DNA of 64,000 nt from Streptomyces albus subsp. albus (lineage in GTDB: Bacteria > Actinomycetota > Actinomycetes > Streptomycetales > Streptomycetaceae). The DNA lies in NCBI RefSeq assembly GCF_000725885.1, contig NZ_JODR01000017.1, positions 124,001-188,000 of the forward strand, given 5' to 3'. Positions 17,012 to 26,210 of the stretch are shown here, one piece after another (positions within the stretch are counted from its first letter, which is position 1; every line of letters starts with the position of its first letter). The notes under the pieces are model-generated. The model saw only the letters and a list, made by a program, of their open reading frames with translations, was not told the origin of the DNA and searched no databases. A program made the position numbers and the translations under genes.

Positions 17012-17896
17012 TCAGCAGTACGGCGGCTGCCCCGTGAGCGAGTACGCCACGCCCATGAAGACCCCGAAGAGCCGGAAGAGCACCGGGAGCGAGCCCTGGG
17101 CCCGGACGGTGCGGTCGTCCAGCCGGGAGACGCCCGGGATGCCCTCCAACTGCTGGGCGACGGAGGCCGACTGCCACCGCACGGCCAGCACCTGCTCGCC
17201 GGTGTCGGGTACCAGGCGCGGCCGGACGGCCGGGGTGGCCGCCTCACGCACCCCGTCGGCCACCGCCGCCTCGATGGCGGCGCGGGCCTCCTCGGCGGGA
17301 CGGAGCCGCGCCGCGAACCGGTCCCGGGCGTACTTCACCGGCACCGCACGCACCCGCGGGTCCCACTCCTCGATCTCCTTGCACGCCACGTCGCAGCCGG
17401 TCAGCGCCACCACCGGCACACCGATGGCCGTCGCCGTGGCACAGGCGAAGCCGATCTCCCCCATCGCACGGGCGTCACCCGGCTCGTCACCGACCCCGCC
17501 CAGCCACATGTCCTCGATCTCATGGCCCATAAAGCTGTGGCTCAGCACGCCCAGCGCGCCCGCCCGCGCGTGGTAGCCGACGCACACCACGGCGTCGAAC
17601 GAGCCGTCCAGGTCCTGGAGCATGCCCATCGGCTTCGGCTTGCCCCGCACCAGCGACGCCGCCGGATGCAGGCTCTCCACCAGCAGGTTCCGCATCGTGC
17701 TGTGCGTGTCGTTGACGACGACCTCCCCGGCACCCCCCGCCAGCGCACCCCGCACCGCCGCGTTGACGTCCTCGGTCATCATCACGCGTCCGCGGTCGTA
17801 GTCCCGGCCGCCCATCTGCACGTCGTCGGCCCCGACGAGCCCGGTCACGCCCTCCATGTCGGCGCTGATGTACACCTTCGTGCCACGTTTCTCCAT
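17012..17896 (-). CDS. M55 family metallopeptidase (D-aminopeptidase DppA type)
   Basis: 294 residues, the usual DppA size. The metal-binding residues of the family are all in place: Asp and Glu in YISADMEGVTG (Asp13, Glu15), His in NDTHSTMRN, His in VCVGYHARAG and Glu in MGEIGFA. DppA-type enzymes release N-terminal D-amino acids from short peptides, for instance cell-wall-derived ones. ATG at 17896 has GGGAGAG upstream; the GTG at 17905 would sit on that site. Cytosolic, divergent from the DCC-family gene 49 bp away. Confidence 0.88.
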   Translation of the reverse strand: MEKRGTKVYISADMEGVTGLVGADDVQMGGRDYDRGRVMMTEDVNAAVRGALAGGAGEVVVNDTHSTMRNLLVESLHPAASLVRGKPKPMGMLQDLDGSFDAVVCVGYHARAGALGVLSHSFMGHEIEDMWLGGVGDEPGDARAMGEIGFACATATAIGVPVVALTGCDVACKEIEEWDPRVRAVPVKYARDRFAARLRPAEEARAAIEAAVADGVREAATPAVRPRLVPDTGEQVLAVRWQSASVAQQLEGIPGVSRLDDRTVRAQGSLPVLFRLFGVFMGVAYSLTGQPPYC

Positions 17897-17945
17897 GCGC
17901 CGCACTCTCCCAGTCCCCCGCGCGCGAAGGGAGCAGAATGGGCGG

Positions 17946-18344
17946 ATGCGTGAGCGTCCCCTTCTCGTCTACGACGGAGACTGCGGCTTCTGCACCAGCG
18001 CGGTGCGCTTCGGTGAGCGGCGTGTGCGCCCCCGCTGCGAGCCGGTGCCGTGGCAGTTCACCGACCTGGACGCCCTCGGCGTCATCACCGACCGTGCCGA
18101 GCACGAAGTGCTGTGGGTGACCCCCACCGGCACGGTGTACGGCGGCGCCCGCGCCGTCGCCAAGGCACTGCTGAGCGCACCCGGCGCCTGGCCGCTGCTG
18201 GGCGCCCTCATGATGCTGCGGCCCCTGCGCTGGGCGGCCGACGGCCTCTACCGCCTCGTCGCCGCCAACCGGCACCGCCTGCCCGGCGGCACCCCGGCTT
18301 GCGCGGCACCGCCCCGCACTCCCCAGGGCCGCACCCCTAGTTGA
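17946..18344 (+). CDS. DUF393 / DCC-family thiol-disulfide oxidoreductase-like protein
   Basis: 132 residues beginning LLVYDGDCGFCTSAVRF, the defining motif of the DCC (DUF393) family with a CxxC pair on a thioredoxin-like fold. WQFTDLDALGVI and a C-terminal small hydrophobic stretch also fit. Members are thought to be redox-active and some are membrane-associated, but no reaction is established. The start at 17946 is preceded by GGAG at a long distance, so it is not strongly supported. Its 3' end overlaps by 8 bp the convergent secreted protein gene. Confidence 0.75.
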   Translation: MRERPLLVYDGDCGFCTSAVRFGERRVRPRCEPVPWQFTDLDALGVITDRAEHEVLWVTPTGTVYGGARAVAKALLSAPGAWPLLGALMMLRPLRWAADGLYRLVAANRHRLPGGTPACAAPPRTPQGRTPS

Positions 18345-19407
18345 CCGACTGGATCTCCTGGACGGACACCTGCCGGGTCCCCGCGTACTCACCGTCGGGC
18401 AGCGACCCGTCCCCGGCGCCGTCGCTCCCCTCCCACGACGCCTTCCAGGTCAGCGTCGCCTTCAACGGATACCCCGCGCCCTCGGCAGCGGCCCGCAGAT
18501 ACGTCACCCCGCACGGCGGCTTCTTCTTCCCGCTGCCCTTGCGGTACGGGACACCGATCCGCCCGTCCTCGGCCCGGCACTCACCGGAGGACGGATACGT
18601 CGTCGCCTCCTGCGTACCCGGCGACAGCCGCAGCGCCGCGGGCGTCACCGTCGTCGTCGCCCAGATCTTCTCGCCACCGCCCAGGTCCACCGACGCCGTC
18701 ACCGACAGCTTCCGGTACCGGTCCGCGTCCAGCCACACCCACGTCGGCAGATTCACCGTCTGCCGGCCGGCCGGATTCAGCTCCAGTTCCGTTTCCGGCA
18801 CCCGGACACGCGCGAACGCCAACTGCGACAGAATGCGCGGACTGATCGCGTTCTCGACGTCCGGCCGTTCACCGTTCTTCACCCAGAACGGCAGCTTCGT
18901 GCACGACTGCCGCTTCGCCGCGTTCGGCTCGTCCGGGTTCGGGACCGCCGCCCAGAACTTCCCCTCGCCCTCCTTCTTGAGGTTGAAGTTCTTGTAGTCC
19001 CCCTCCGTGTACTTGTGACGGATGTCCGTGTCGACCTCCTGCTTGATCCCCCCGTTGTCCGGCTGCCGCCCCGTGAGCGAGTACGGCGAGTCCTCGACCT
19101 TCTTCTTCAACTGCTTGGGCGAGTACATGGGCGCGTACCAGCAGGGGGGCGGCGACCAGTGCGCCGCCGGCACGGAGAGGCCCCCCGCCCCTCGCCGGTC
19201 ACCCCCGGCACCGCTCCCGGAGTAGGCGACCTCCCTGCTGGCCCCGGCGGCGGCGGTGGCTTCGCCGTCGGTGAGAGCACCCTTCTGGAACTTCCCTGTG
19301 GTGGCGTCGCGGTATTCGTCGTCGGCCCACGCCGTGGTGGCGTTCATCCCGAGAGCTGCGGCGCACAGACTGGTCACCAGCGCGCAGCTCACTGTCAGTC
19401 TTTGCAT
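18337..19407 (-). CDS. Secreted protein of unknown function, partner of the adjacent lipoprotein
   Basis: 356 residues with a standard Sec signal peptide (MQRLTVSCALVTSLC... cleaved near TAWADD). The mature part is charged, with WVKNGERPDV, LPTWVWLDADRYRKLSVTAS and four scattered Cys residues. It is probably a beta-rich surface or secreted domain. The ATG at 19407 lies inside the upstream lipoprotein gene, overlapping by 13 bp, so the two are translationally coupled and probably work together outside the cell. I do not recognise a family beyond Streptomyces secreted proteins of similar look. Confidence 0.65.
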   Translation of the reverse strand: MQRLTVSCALVTSLCAAALGMNATTAWADDEYRDATTGKFQKGALTDGEATAAAGASREVAYSGSGAGGDRRGAGGLSVPAAHWSPPPCWYAPMYSPKQLKKKVEDSPYSLTGRQPDNGGIKQEVDTDIRHKYTEGDYKNFNLKKEGEGKFWAAVPNPDEPNAAKRQSCTKLPFWVKNGERPDVENAISPRILSQLAFARVRVPETELELNPAGRQTVNLPTWVWLDADRYRKLSVTASVDLGGGEKIWATTTVTPAALRLSPGTQEATTYPSSGECRAEDGRIGVPYRKGSGKKKPPCGVTYLRAAAEGAGYPLKATLTWKASWEGSDGAGDGSLPDGEYAGTRQVSVQEIQSVN

Positions 19408-20087
19408 TTCTGCACCGCCTTCGCCTCGAACTCGAAGGTACGCGCCTTCCAGGGCATCGTGTCCTTCTCGGGCTTCTGCATGACCACGGTGTAGCGCATG
19501 TAGCTCGATGCGCTCTTCTCGGTGTACTTGATCTTCCCGCTTTTGATCTTCTTGCTGTACAGCTTGGACTGGTCCACGCAGAAGGACACTTCGGCCAGTT
19601 TCCCGTCCACGACATCGCCGACGCTCTCGCGGTAGTAGCGGTCCGTCCCGGTGACCGTGGCACCGCCATCGACGTGGGCCTTGATGAGCGCAGCGGCGTA
19701 CTCCTCCGCGGTCTGCAACGGCACCACGTGCTCGGCAAGCAGCGGGTCCTTCGGATCCTGCTTCACCGTCCCGTGCATGAGAGCCCTCATATAATCCGCC
19801 GCTCCGTCCAACGCCGCGGCCTTTTCCGGGTCGTCGGGCTGTTTCCAGTCGAAGACGAGCTTGATGTCTTCCGGCAGGGTGATGTCCGACGTGCGGAAAT
19901 CGGGCCGCTCTTCCTTCGGGGCGTCCTCGCCCTTGGTGGGGGTGGGCGTGGCGGAGGTCTTCTTCGCGGAGTCCGCTCCTTCGATCTTGCCGTCGGAGGG
20001 GCCGTCGTCGTTGCCGCACCCGGCGAGCAGCACCGCCGAGGCGGCGGCGACGGCGGCCAACGAGGCGGCGCGGCGGGGCAGTTGCAC
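19395..20087 (-). CDS. Lipoprotein of unknown function
   Basis: 230 residues. The lipobox VLLAGC follows a twin-Arg/Ala-rich start, then an acidic and Ser/Thr/Pro linker to about residue 65. The globular part contains DYMRALMHGT, TGTDRYYRESVGDV, FCVDQSKLYSKKIKSGK and a final EFEAKAVQKCKD with a paired Cys. This resembles a lumazine/NTF2-like secreted domain, a tentative fold guess only. GTG start at 20087 with GGGAG 7 nt upstream. First gene of a two-gene unit with the overlapping secreted protein. Confidence 0.7.
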   Translation of the reverse strand: MQLPRRAASLAAVAAASAVLLAGCGNDDGPSDGKIEGADSAKKTSATPTPTKGEDAPKEERPDFRTSDITLPEDIKLVFDWKQPDDPEKAAALDGAADYMRALMHGTVKQDPKDPLLAEHVVPLQTAEEYAAALIKAHVDGGATVTGTDRYYRESVGDVVDGKLAEVSFCVDQSKLYSKKIKSGKIKYTEKSASSYMRYTVVMQKPEKDTMPWKARTFEFEAKAVQKCKD

Positions 20088-20259
20088 GGCGGGCTCCCAT
20101 TACGTCAGGCGACTGTCGTGGACCTGACGGTAGCAGCGGGTCGTGCGCTCCGCCGAGTGACTTCATGAACGCGCGGGGTGGCGAACGGGCGCTGTCCGCG
20201 GGAAGTTGCTGCGTGGTCCGGAGGCGGCGGTGTCAGTGGGCGGGGGCATGATGGCCGCC

Positions 20260-21126
20260 ATGACGACGAGCACGCCCGGAACGTTGCAGGAACTGGCCCG
20301 CGCCCATATGCCGGCGCGGGATGCCGAGCGGTGGATCGGGCTGCTCAAGCCCGGCGCGCGGTTGCGCAGGGCGCGGGAGGGGGAGCGTGTCGTCGGGGTG
20401 CTGGGCGGGGAGCCGCGGCTGCCCGAGGGGGTGGCGTGGCCCGTGTGGGAGGGGCGCGGGCCGCTGGGTTTCGTGGCGGCGGTGGACTGCGGCGCGATAC
20501 GGGAGACGGCCGCCGGGCAGGGGGTGGACCTGCCGCTGCGTACGGACGGCTGGCTGGCCTTCTTCTACTACGAGGACGACGAGGCGCTGGAGATCGTGGA
20601 CGCGGGGGATCCGCGGACCTGGGCGGGCTACCGCGTGCTGCATCTTCCCGCCGGCTACGAGGAGTTGCCGCGCCGGGCGACGCCGGAGGGTGCCGCGTCG
20701 TACGACGAGGTGCCGCTGACGGCCGAGATCGGGCTGACGGCGCCGGCCGGTGACGCGGTGGCGGTGGCCCGGGCGCTGGGGTTCCGGGAGCCGACCGACG
20801 AGTACGCGCATCCGGTGGGCAGCGACGCCTTCGTCGAGGAGGTGCGGCGGCTGGCTCCGAGCACGCACCAGCTTCTGGGGAATGCGGACAACGTGCAGGG
20901 CCCGGTGGAGACGGAGGTGGCCCGCGGGGTGCTGGGCGGGGTGGACTGGAGCGATCCGCGGCTGGAGGAGGAGGCGCAGCGGTGGACGCTGCTGGCCCAG
21001 TTCGACAGCGATGAGGAGGCGGGCATGTGCTGGGGCGACTGCGGGGTGCTGTACTGGCTGATCCGCCCGGAGGACCTGGCCGCGAACCGTTTCGAGGAGG
21101 CCCGCTTCACCTGGCAGTGCTGCTGA
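20260..21126 (+). CDS. DUF1963 (YwqG-like) protein
   Basis: 288 residues with the DUF1963 signs: LGGEPRLPEGVAWPVWEGRGPLGF near the start, DGWLAFFYYEDD in the middle, and GMCWGDCGVLYWLI plus a terminal Trp-Gln-Cys-Cys near the end. Soluble, no signal. Function of the family is not established. Three closely spaced ATGs (20248, 20251, 20260) share one GGGCGGGGG; I report the last because the family alignment seems to start there, but the start is uncertain by four codons. Monocistronic. Confidence 0.72.
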   Translation: MTTSTPGTLQELARAHMPARDAERWIGLLKPGARLRRAREGERVVGVLGGEPRLPEGVAWPVWEGRGPLGFVAAVDCGAIRETAAGQGVDLPLRTDGWLAFFYYEDDEALEIVDAGDPRTWAGYRVLHLPAGYEELPRRATPEGAASYDEVPLTAEIGLTAPAGDAVAVARALGFREPTDEYAHPVGSDAFVEEVRRLAPSTHQLLGNADNVQGPVETEVARGVLGGVDWSDPRLEEEAQRWTLLAQFDSDEEAGMCWGDCGVLYWLIRPEDLAANRFEEARFTWQCC

Positions 21127-21328
21127 CGGTGGCGGCGGGGTGCGCCACCGTTCGTCGCGCCGTGGTTCCGCCGCGGCCACGCCACCACCGCTGTGAATGC
21201 TGACGTGGTTCGGCTGCGGACGGACCGCTGCCGTGGGTGCTGGGTGGGGGGAGCCCCCGGGGAGCAAGCGCCGGCAGAGGCGGACGGCCGTCAGCAGGGG
21301 CAGGGGGCCGAACGGGCCGCACGCGCAC

Positions 21329-21373
21329 CGCGCCCGTCCGTCCCCGCCGGGCTGGCGGGGACGGACGGGCGCG
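21329..21373 (-). terminator. Strong hairpin terminator after the DUF3039 gene
   Basis: A perfect 20-bp inverted repeat (21329-21348 with 21354-21373) around the loop GGGCT, 70 bp after the DUF3039 stop. It may also stop readthrough from the DUF1963 gene. The rest of the 317-bp gap (21127-21443) shows nothing else I can call. Confidence 0.7.
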
Positions 21374-21443
21374 GGCTGAGACGTACGCGGGTGGTGCGGG
21401 GTGGCCGGCGGTTGCGGCCGGGCGGCGCCGGCCGGCGAGGTGG

Positions 21444-21740
21444 CTACTTCTTGCCGCCGCCCTTGCCGTCCTTGCCGCCCTTGTCCCCGCCGGGACCCAT
21501 CGTCTCGTAGATCTCCTTGCACATGGGGCAGACCGGGTACTTCTTGGGGTCACGCCCCGGGACCCAGACCTTTCCGCAGAGCGCGACGACCGGCGTCCCG
21601 TCCATCGCGCTCGCCATGATCTTGTCCTTCTGGACATAGTGGGCGAACCGCTCGTGATCGCCGTCACCGTGCGATGTCTGCGGGGTCGGTTCGACGAGTG
21701 TGCCGGTGCCCGCCCCGCGCTCGGGCTCAAGAGTGCTCAT
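21444..21740 (-). CDS. DUF3039 domain protein
   Basis: 98 residues. HERFAHYVQKDKIMASAMDG, VVALCGKVWVPGRDPKKYP and CPMCKEIYE are the conserved core of DUF3039, a small actinobacterial protein with a likely Cys-based metal site (C..CPMC). The C-terminus is a Gly/Lys-rich tail. ATG at 21740; a TTG three codons upstream is less likely. Next to YqgE and murA, a position I recall as conserved in Streptomyces. Function unknown. Confidence 0.8.
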   Translation of the reverse strand: MSTLEPERGAGTGTLVEPTPQTSHGDGDHERFAHYVQKDKIMASAMDGTPVVALCGKVWVPGRDPKKYPVCPMCKEIYETMGPGGDKGGKDGKGGGKK

Positions 21741-21832
21741 GCAGTCCAAGGGTACTCATGCGGCCGGGACACGTCAGGCATGGGCGGGGGCCCGCGTCAC
21801 CCCATCGGGGGGCCGTGGGCCCGGTCCGGCGG

Positions 21833-22699
21833 TCAGTTCAGGGAGGGGTCGTCCGGGTAGGTGGCGACCAGCGCCAACTCGCTGCGCTGCCTGCGCAGTA
21901 CGGACCGCCACAGGCCCTCCGGCGCGGGCGAGGACACATCGCCGGGCTCGGACTCGACCACGTACCAGGCGCCCTCGGACAGCTCTTTCTCCAGCTGGCC
22001 GGGCCCCCATCCGGCGTATCCGGCGAAGATCCGCAGCGAGCCGAGTTCGGCGGCGAGCAGTTCGGGCGGGGCCTCCAGGTCCACCAGGCCGATGGCGCCG
22101 TGGACGCGGCGCCAGCCCAGGGGGCCGTCGGTGTCGAGGACGGTGTCCGGGTCGAGCGCTTCGTCGCCGGGCTCGTCCGCGGACGCGCGGGCCCCGTCGG
22201 AGGCGGCACCGCTCCCGCCGGAGGCGGCGAAGGCCCCGTCGGAGGCGGCGCCGGTCTCCCCGGAGGCGGCACCGGGCGCATCGGAGGGCGGCTCTCCGGG
22301 CCGGGTGCGGCCGGGCCGGTCACCGGCGGTCCGCGGGGTGTCACCGAGGGCGGCGGCACCGGCGTCCGGCCCGGAGCCGGCGGCGCCGTCCGTAGGGTCG
22401 CGCCGGCCGGCGGCACCGTCCGTGCGGTCACCCCTGCCGGAGGGCACGACGGCCACGCCGAGTGCCGCGTCGAGGGAGACGGGCCCGCCCTGGAAGACGA
22501 CTCCCGGCTCGCCCGCGAGCGCCGCCCACGGTTCCAGGATGTCGCCGACGTTCACCGGGGTGGGGCGATTGAGGACCACGCCCAGTGAGCCCGCCTCGTC
22601 GTGGTCGAGGAGGAGCACCACCGCGCGGTCGAAGTTCGGGTCGGCCAGCACCGGTGTCGCGACGAGCAGTCGCCCGGTGAGCGAGGACACCTCGGTCAT
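21833..22699 (-). CDS. YqgE/AlgH family protein with a large disordered insertion
   Basis: 288 residues against about 190 for the family. Residues 1-87 (SLTGRLLVATPVLADPNFDR, GVVLNRPTPV, VFQGGPVSLDAAL) and 190-288 (GWRRVHGAIGLVDLEA, RIFAGYAGWGPGQLEKEL, then the terminal ATYPDDPSLN) are the two halves of the normal domain. Between them lies about 100 residues rich in Gly, Ala, Asp, Ser and Pro with repeats of GAASDGA type, placed where the family has a surface loop. Family function is unclear, though it has been linked to transcription and stress. Divergent from murA. Confidence 0.85.
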   Translation of the reverse strand: MTEVSSLTGRLLVATPVLADPNFDRAVVLLLDHDEAGSLGVVLNRPTPVNVGDILEPWAALAGEPGVVFQGGPVSLDAALGVAVVPSGRGDRTDGAAGRRDPTDGAAGSGPDAGAAALGDTPRTAGDRPGRTRPGEPPSDAPGAASGETGAASDGAFAASGGSGAASDGARASADEPGDEALDPDTVLDTDGPLGWRRVHGAIGLVDLEAPPELLAAELGSLRIFAGYAGWGPGQLEKELSEGAWYVVESEPGDVSSPAPEGLWRSVLRRQRSELALVATYPDDPSLN

Positions 22700-22917
22700 A
22701 CGGCAATGATCCCGCACCAGCGGCGTTCCCGGGGACCCAATGGGCAGATCCAGGACGCGCTCCCCGCGCCACAACACGGTACGCAACGGACATCTAACCC
22801 ACCGTGTTATTGCGGACCTGTGACAGTCGCAGGCCCCCCTCTCGCTTGGGGTACGCCCGGACGGGGCCATTACGCTTGCCTGTTGTCCCATCCCGTCTCG
22901 CGGAATCGCGGAGATCC

Positions 22918-24246
22918 ATGACCGACAGCCCAGCCGACGTACTCCTCGTCCACGGTGGCGCCCCGATCGAGGGCGAGATCCGTGTCCGGGGTGCGAAGAA
23001 CCTCGTCCCCAAGGCCATGGTTGCCGCGCTGCTGGGCAGCGAGCCGAGCCGACTGCGCAATGTCCCCGACATCCGCGACGTGCGGGTCGTGCGCGGGCTG
23101 CTCCAGTTGCACGGCGTCACGGTGCGCGCGGGGGACGAGTCCGGCGAGCTGGTGCTCGACCCGTCGCACGTGGAGAGCGCCAACGTCGCGGACATCGACG
23201 CGCACGCGGGCTCCTCGCGGATTCCGATTCTCTTCTGCGGGCCGCTGCTGCACCGCCTCGGCCACGCCTTCATCCCGGGCCTGGGCGGCTGCGACATCGG
23301 CGGCCGGCCGGTGGACTTCCACTTCGACGTGCTGCGCAAGTTCGGCGCGACGATCGAGAAGCGCGCCGACGGCCAGTACCTGGAGGCGCCGCAGCGGCTG
23401 CGCGGCACCAAGATCCGGCTGCCGTACCCGTCGGTAGGCTCCACGGAGCAGGTGCTGCTGACCGCCGTGCTCGCCGACGGTGTCACGGAGCTGTCCAACG
23501 CGGCGATCGAGCCGGAGATCGAGGACCTGATCTGCGTCCTGCAGAAGATGGGCGCGATCATCTCCGTGGACACCGACCGCACGATCCGCGTCACGGGTGT
23601 GGACAAGCTCGGCGGCTACACGCACCGGGCGCTGCCCGACCGTCTGGAGGCGGCATCCTGGGCGAGCGCGGCGCTGGCCACGCAGGGCAGTGTGTTCGTC
23701 CGGGGCGCCGAGCAGCGCTCGATGATCACCTTCCTCAACACCTACCGGAAGGTCGGCGGCGCCTTCGAGATCGGCGACGAGGGCATCCGGTTCTGGCACC
23801 CGGGCGGCCCGCTGAACGCCATCGCGCTGGAGACGGACGTCCACCCGGGCTTCCAGACCGACTGGCAGCAGCCGCTGGTCGTGGCGCTGACGCAGGCGTC
23901 GGGGCTGTCGATCGTGCACGAGACGGTGTACGAGTCGCGGCTGGGGTTCACCTCCGCGCTCAACAAGATGGGCGCGCACATCCAGCTGTACCGGGAGTGC
24001 CTGGGCGGGACGCCCTGCCGGTTCGGGCAGCGCAACTTCCTGCACTCGGCGGTGGTTTCGGGCCCGACGAAACTCCAGGGCACGGATCTGATCATCCCGG
24101 ACCTGCGGGGCGGCTTCTCGTACCTGATCGCCGCGCTCGCCGCGCAGGGCACGTCGCGGGTGCACGGGATCGACCTCATCAACCGCGGTTACGAGAACTT
24201 CCAGCAGAAGCTGGCGGATCTGGGCGCCAAGGTGGAGCGCCCGTAA
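22918..24246 (+). CDS. murA: UDP-N-acetylglucosamine 1-carboxyvinyltransferase (MurA)
   Basis: 442 residues. It adds enolpyruvate from PEP to UDP-GlcNAc, the first committed step of peptidoglycan synthesis, in the cytoplasm. RVRGAKNLVPKAMVAALL (substrate Lys-Asn) is the N-terminal motif. The flexible loop PGLGGCDIGGRPVDFH carries the catalytic Cys125, so the fosfomycin-binding Cys is retained, unlike the Asp form of mycobacteria. LRGGFSYLIAALAAQG is the conserved C-terminal segment. ATG at 22918 chosen because upstream residues have no family match; a weak GGAGA precedes it. Likely the housekeeping copy given its position beside HU (S. coelicolor order recalled). Confidence 0.93.
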   Translation: MTDSPADVLLVHGGAPIEGEIRVRGAKNLVPKAMVAALLGSEPSRLRNVPDIRDVRVVRGLLQLHGVTVRAGDESGELVLDPSHVESANVADIDAHAGSSRIPILFCGPLLHRLGHAFIPGLGGCDIGGRPVDFHFDVLRKFGATIEKRADGQYLEAPQRLRGTKIRLPYPSVGSTEQVLLTAVLADGVTELSNAAIEPEIEDLICVLQKMGAIISVDTDRTIRVTGVDKLGGYTHRALPDRLEAASWASAALATQGSVFVRGAEQRSMITFLNTYRKVGGAFEIGDEGIRFWHPGGPLNAIALETDVHPGFQTDWQQPLVVALTQASGLSIVHETVYESRLGFTSALNKMGAHIQLYRECLGGTPCRFGQRNFLHSAVVSGPTKLQGTDLIIPDLRGGFSYLIAALAAQGTSRVHGIDLINRGYENFQQKLADLGAKVERP

Positions 24247-24391
24247 CTTCCCCTTCCGGCCTGCCCCGCGCCGGGGCGGGCCCGGGAAGGCGGACGCGGG
24301 CGGCTTTCCGGGCCGGGCGCCCGCTCCTGTACGGACAAGACCGGCCGGCCGGATCGGGACGGGCCGCCAGTACGCGCCCCGGGCCGCGCTC

Positions 24392-24422
24392 TTCTCAGCC
24401 ACCCCAAGTGACCGGCTGAGAA
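24392..24422 (+). terminator. Possible terminator downstream of murA
   Basis: TTCTCAGCC (24392-24400) and GGCTGAGAA (24414-24422) form a perfect 9-bp stem with a 13-nt loop, 145 bp after murA. No T-run follows. The rest of the 24247-24579 gap is GC-rich with no further signal I can support. Confidence 0.4.
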
Positions 24423-24579
24423 CGCCTGTTGCACACAGGTGCGGCCGGGTGGGGCAGTGCGGCCCCGCAGCCGTCCCACCGGGTTGATGTGCACTCCCCT
24501 GCGCGCGGCTGGCATGATCGTGCGAACCTCCGCGCAGCCCGTACGGGCACCAGCAGCCCCGCGTCCGAGGAGCCGCCCC

Positions 24580-25323
24580 ATGCCCGAGTCCCGCCGCCAC
24601 GAGGCGATCGCCGACGAGCTGCGGCGCGCGATCTTCGACGGCCGCTATCCGGTCGGCGCGACCCTGCCGTCCGAGACCGAACTGGCCGCCTCGCACGGCG
24701 CCTCCCGCGGCACCGTGCGACAGGCCGTCTCCGCGCTGCTCGCCGAGGGCCTCATCGGCTCCCGGCAGGGCGCGCGGCGCGTGGTGCTCTCCACCACTCC
24801 CAGCCAGTCCTTCACCGAGCTGCGCAGCTTCGCCCAGTGGGCCAGGTCCGGCGGACGCGCCGCCGGCGGCCTGGTGCTCGCCTCGGCCTGGAGCGCGGCG
24901 CACGCCGACGAGGCCGGGCTCCTCCAGGTGCGGCATGGGGCGCCCGTACTGCGCGTGTTGCGGCTGCGCACGCTGGACGGGGAGCCGGTGCTGCTGGAGC
25001 GCACCGTGTACGCGGAGTGGATCGGGCCGGCCGTGGAGGCGCTGCCCGACGACTGCGAGTCGGTCACCCGGCGGCTCCACGACGACACCGGGCTGGTCTT
25101 CGTGCACGGCGAGCACCACATCGACGCCGTGGCCGCCGGCACCGCCGACGCCGCGCATCTGCGGCTGCGCCGGGGCAGCCCGCTGCTGCGGGTGCGCCGT
25201 ACGACCGCCACGGCCGACGGGCGGCCCATCGAGACCTCCGACGACCGCTACCGGCCCGGTTCGGTCGTCTTCAGCGTGCGCAACTCGACCCGGACCAATC
25301 CGCTGGTGCGCACCCACGCCTGA
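24580..25323 (+). CDS. GntR/HutC family transcriptional regulator
   Basis: 247 residues. The N-terminal winged helix-turn-helix (residues 5-70; ADELRRAIFDGRYPVGATLP, SRGTVRQAVSALLAEGLI) binds DNA. Residues 85-240 form a UTRA effector domain (RVLRLRTLDGEPVLLERTVY, then a terminal DDRYRPGSVVFSVRNS). UTRA regulators sense small metabolites, often sugars or amino acids. ATG at 24580 follows GAGGAG. It precedes a HAD hydrolase by 51 bp and may control it. No clear operator is visible nearby. Confidence 0.9.
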   Translation: MPESRRHEAIADELRRAIFDGRYPVGATLPSETELAASHGASRGTVRQAVSALLAEGLIGSRQGARRVVLSTTPSQSFTELRSFAQWARSGGRAAGGLVLASAWSAAHADEAGLLQVRHGAPVLRVLRLRTLDGEPVLLERTVYAEWIGPAVEALPDDCESVTRRLHDDTGLVFVHGEHHIDAVAAGTADAAHLRLRRGSPLLRVRRTTATADGRPIETSDDRYRPGSVVFSVRNSTRTNPLVRTHA

Positions 25324-25374
25324 CCGGCCCCGCCCCAGTGGCGCCCGGACCCGACGAAGAAGAGCGAGCCCGCC

Positions 25375-26061
25375 TTGTCCACCACGTCCACCCCGTCCAC
25401 CGCCTCCGCTGCGCCCGCCCCCGTGCTGCCCGCCGCCCTGCTCTGCGACATGGACGGCACCCTCGTCGACACGGAACGTGACTGGATGGCGACCCTGGCC
25501 GAGTTGCTGACCGCGCACGGCGCCGCCGCCGACGACACCGCCCTGCAGCCGTTCGCGGGCCTTCCGCTGGACGATGCCGCCACGCTGGTCGCCGAGCGCA
25601 CGGGACTGCCCGCGGACAGCACGGCCGACCAGCTGGGTGAGGCGTTCCTGGCCCGCGTGCGGGCCGGGGTGACGGTGCAGCCGGGGGCGCTCCCGCTGCT
25701 CGACGGCGCCCGCGCGCTCGGCATCCCTGTGGCACTTGTCACGGCCTCCGAACGGGTGGTCGCCGATCTCGTGCTGGACACGCTGGGTCACCACCGCTTC
25801 ACCTGTTCGATAGCGCACGGGGAGGCCCCGCACGGCAAGCCCCACCCGGCGCCGTACCTCACCGCGGCCCGCCGCCTGGGGGTGCCGCCCGAGGACTGCG
25901 TCGCTCTGGAGGACACCCCCACCGGTGCCGCCTCGGCGCTGGCCGCGGGCTGCCGTGTGGTGGCCGTCCCCACCGTCCCCGGCATCCAGGAGGGGCCCCG
26001 CACCTTCGTGGTGTCCTCCTTGACCCAGGTGGACCTCACCCGGCTGCCGCCGGCCCGCTGA
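25375..26061 (+). CDS. HAD superfamily hydrolase (beta-phosphoglucomutase-like)
   Basis: 228 residues. The four HAD motifs are clear: DMDGTLVDTE (nucleophile Asp and general acid), VALVTASERVV, HGKPHPAPYLTAA (Lys) and ALEDTPTGAASALAAGC. The helical cap sits between motifs I and II, the subfamily I layout of phosphoglycolate phosphatase and beta-PGM relatives. It dephosphorylates a small sugar phosphate or similar; substrate unknown. TTG start at 25375, supported mainly by position after the GntR gene. First 18 residues are a Ser/Thr/Ala/Pro tail. Confidence 0.88.
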   Translation: MSTTSTPSTASAAPAPVLPAALLCDMDGTLVDTERDWMATLAELLTAHGAAADDTALQPFAGLPLDDAATLVAERTGLPADSTADQLGEAFLARVRAGVTVQPGALPLLDGARALGIPVALVTASERVVADLVLDTLGHHRFTCSIAHGEAPHGKPHPAPYLTAARRLGVPPEDCVALEDTPTGAASALAAGCRVVAVPTVPGIQEGPRTFVVSSLTQVDLTRLPPAR

Positions 26062-26210
26062 ACTGCCCGGGACCGCTCACAGCCCGTCCACGCCCGTCCA
26101 GGGCCCGCCCGGCGCCCGCCCGGCCCTAAGGGGCCCGGGGCGGGTGCCGCGGGCCCGAGACCGGCACGCAGGGGCCCGCAAAAGCGGCGTACGGGGCCGG
26201 GGAAAGCGGA

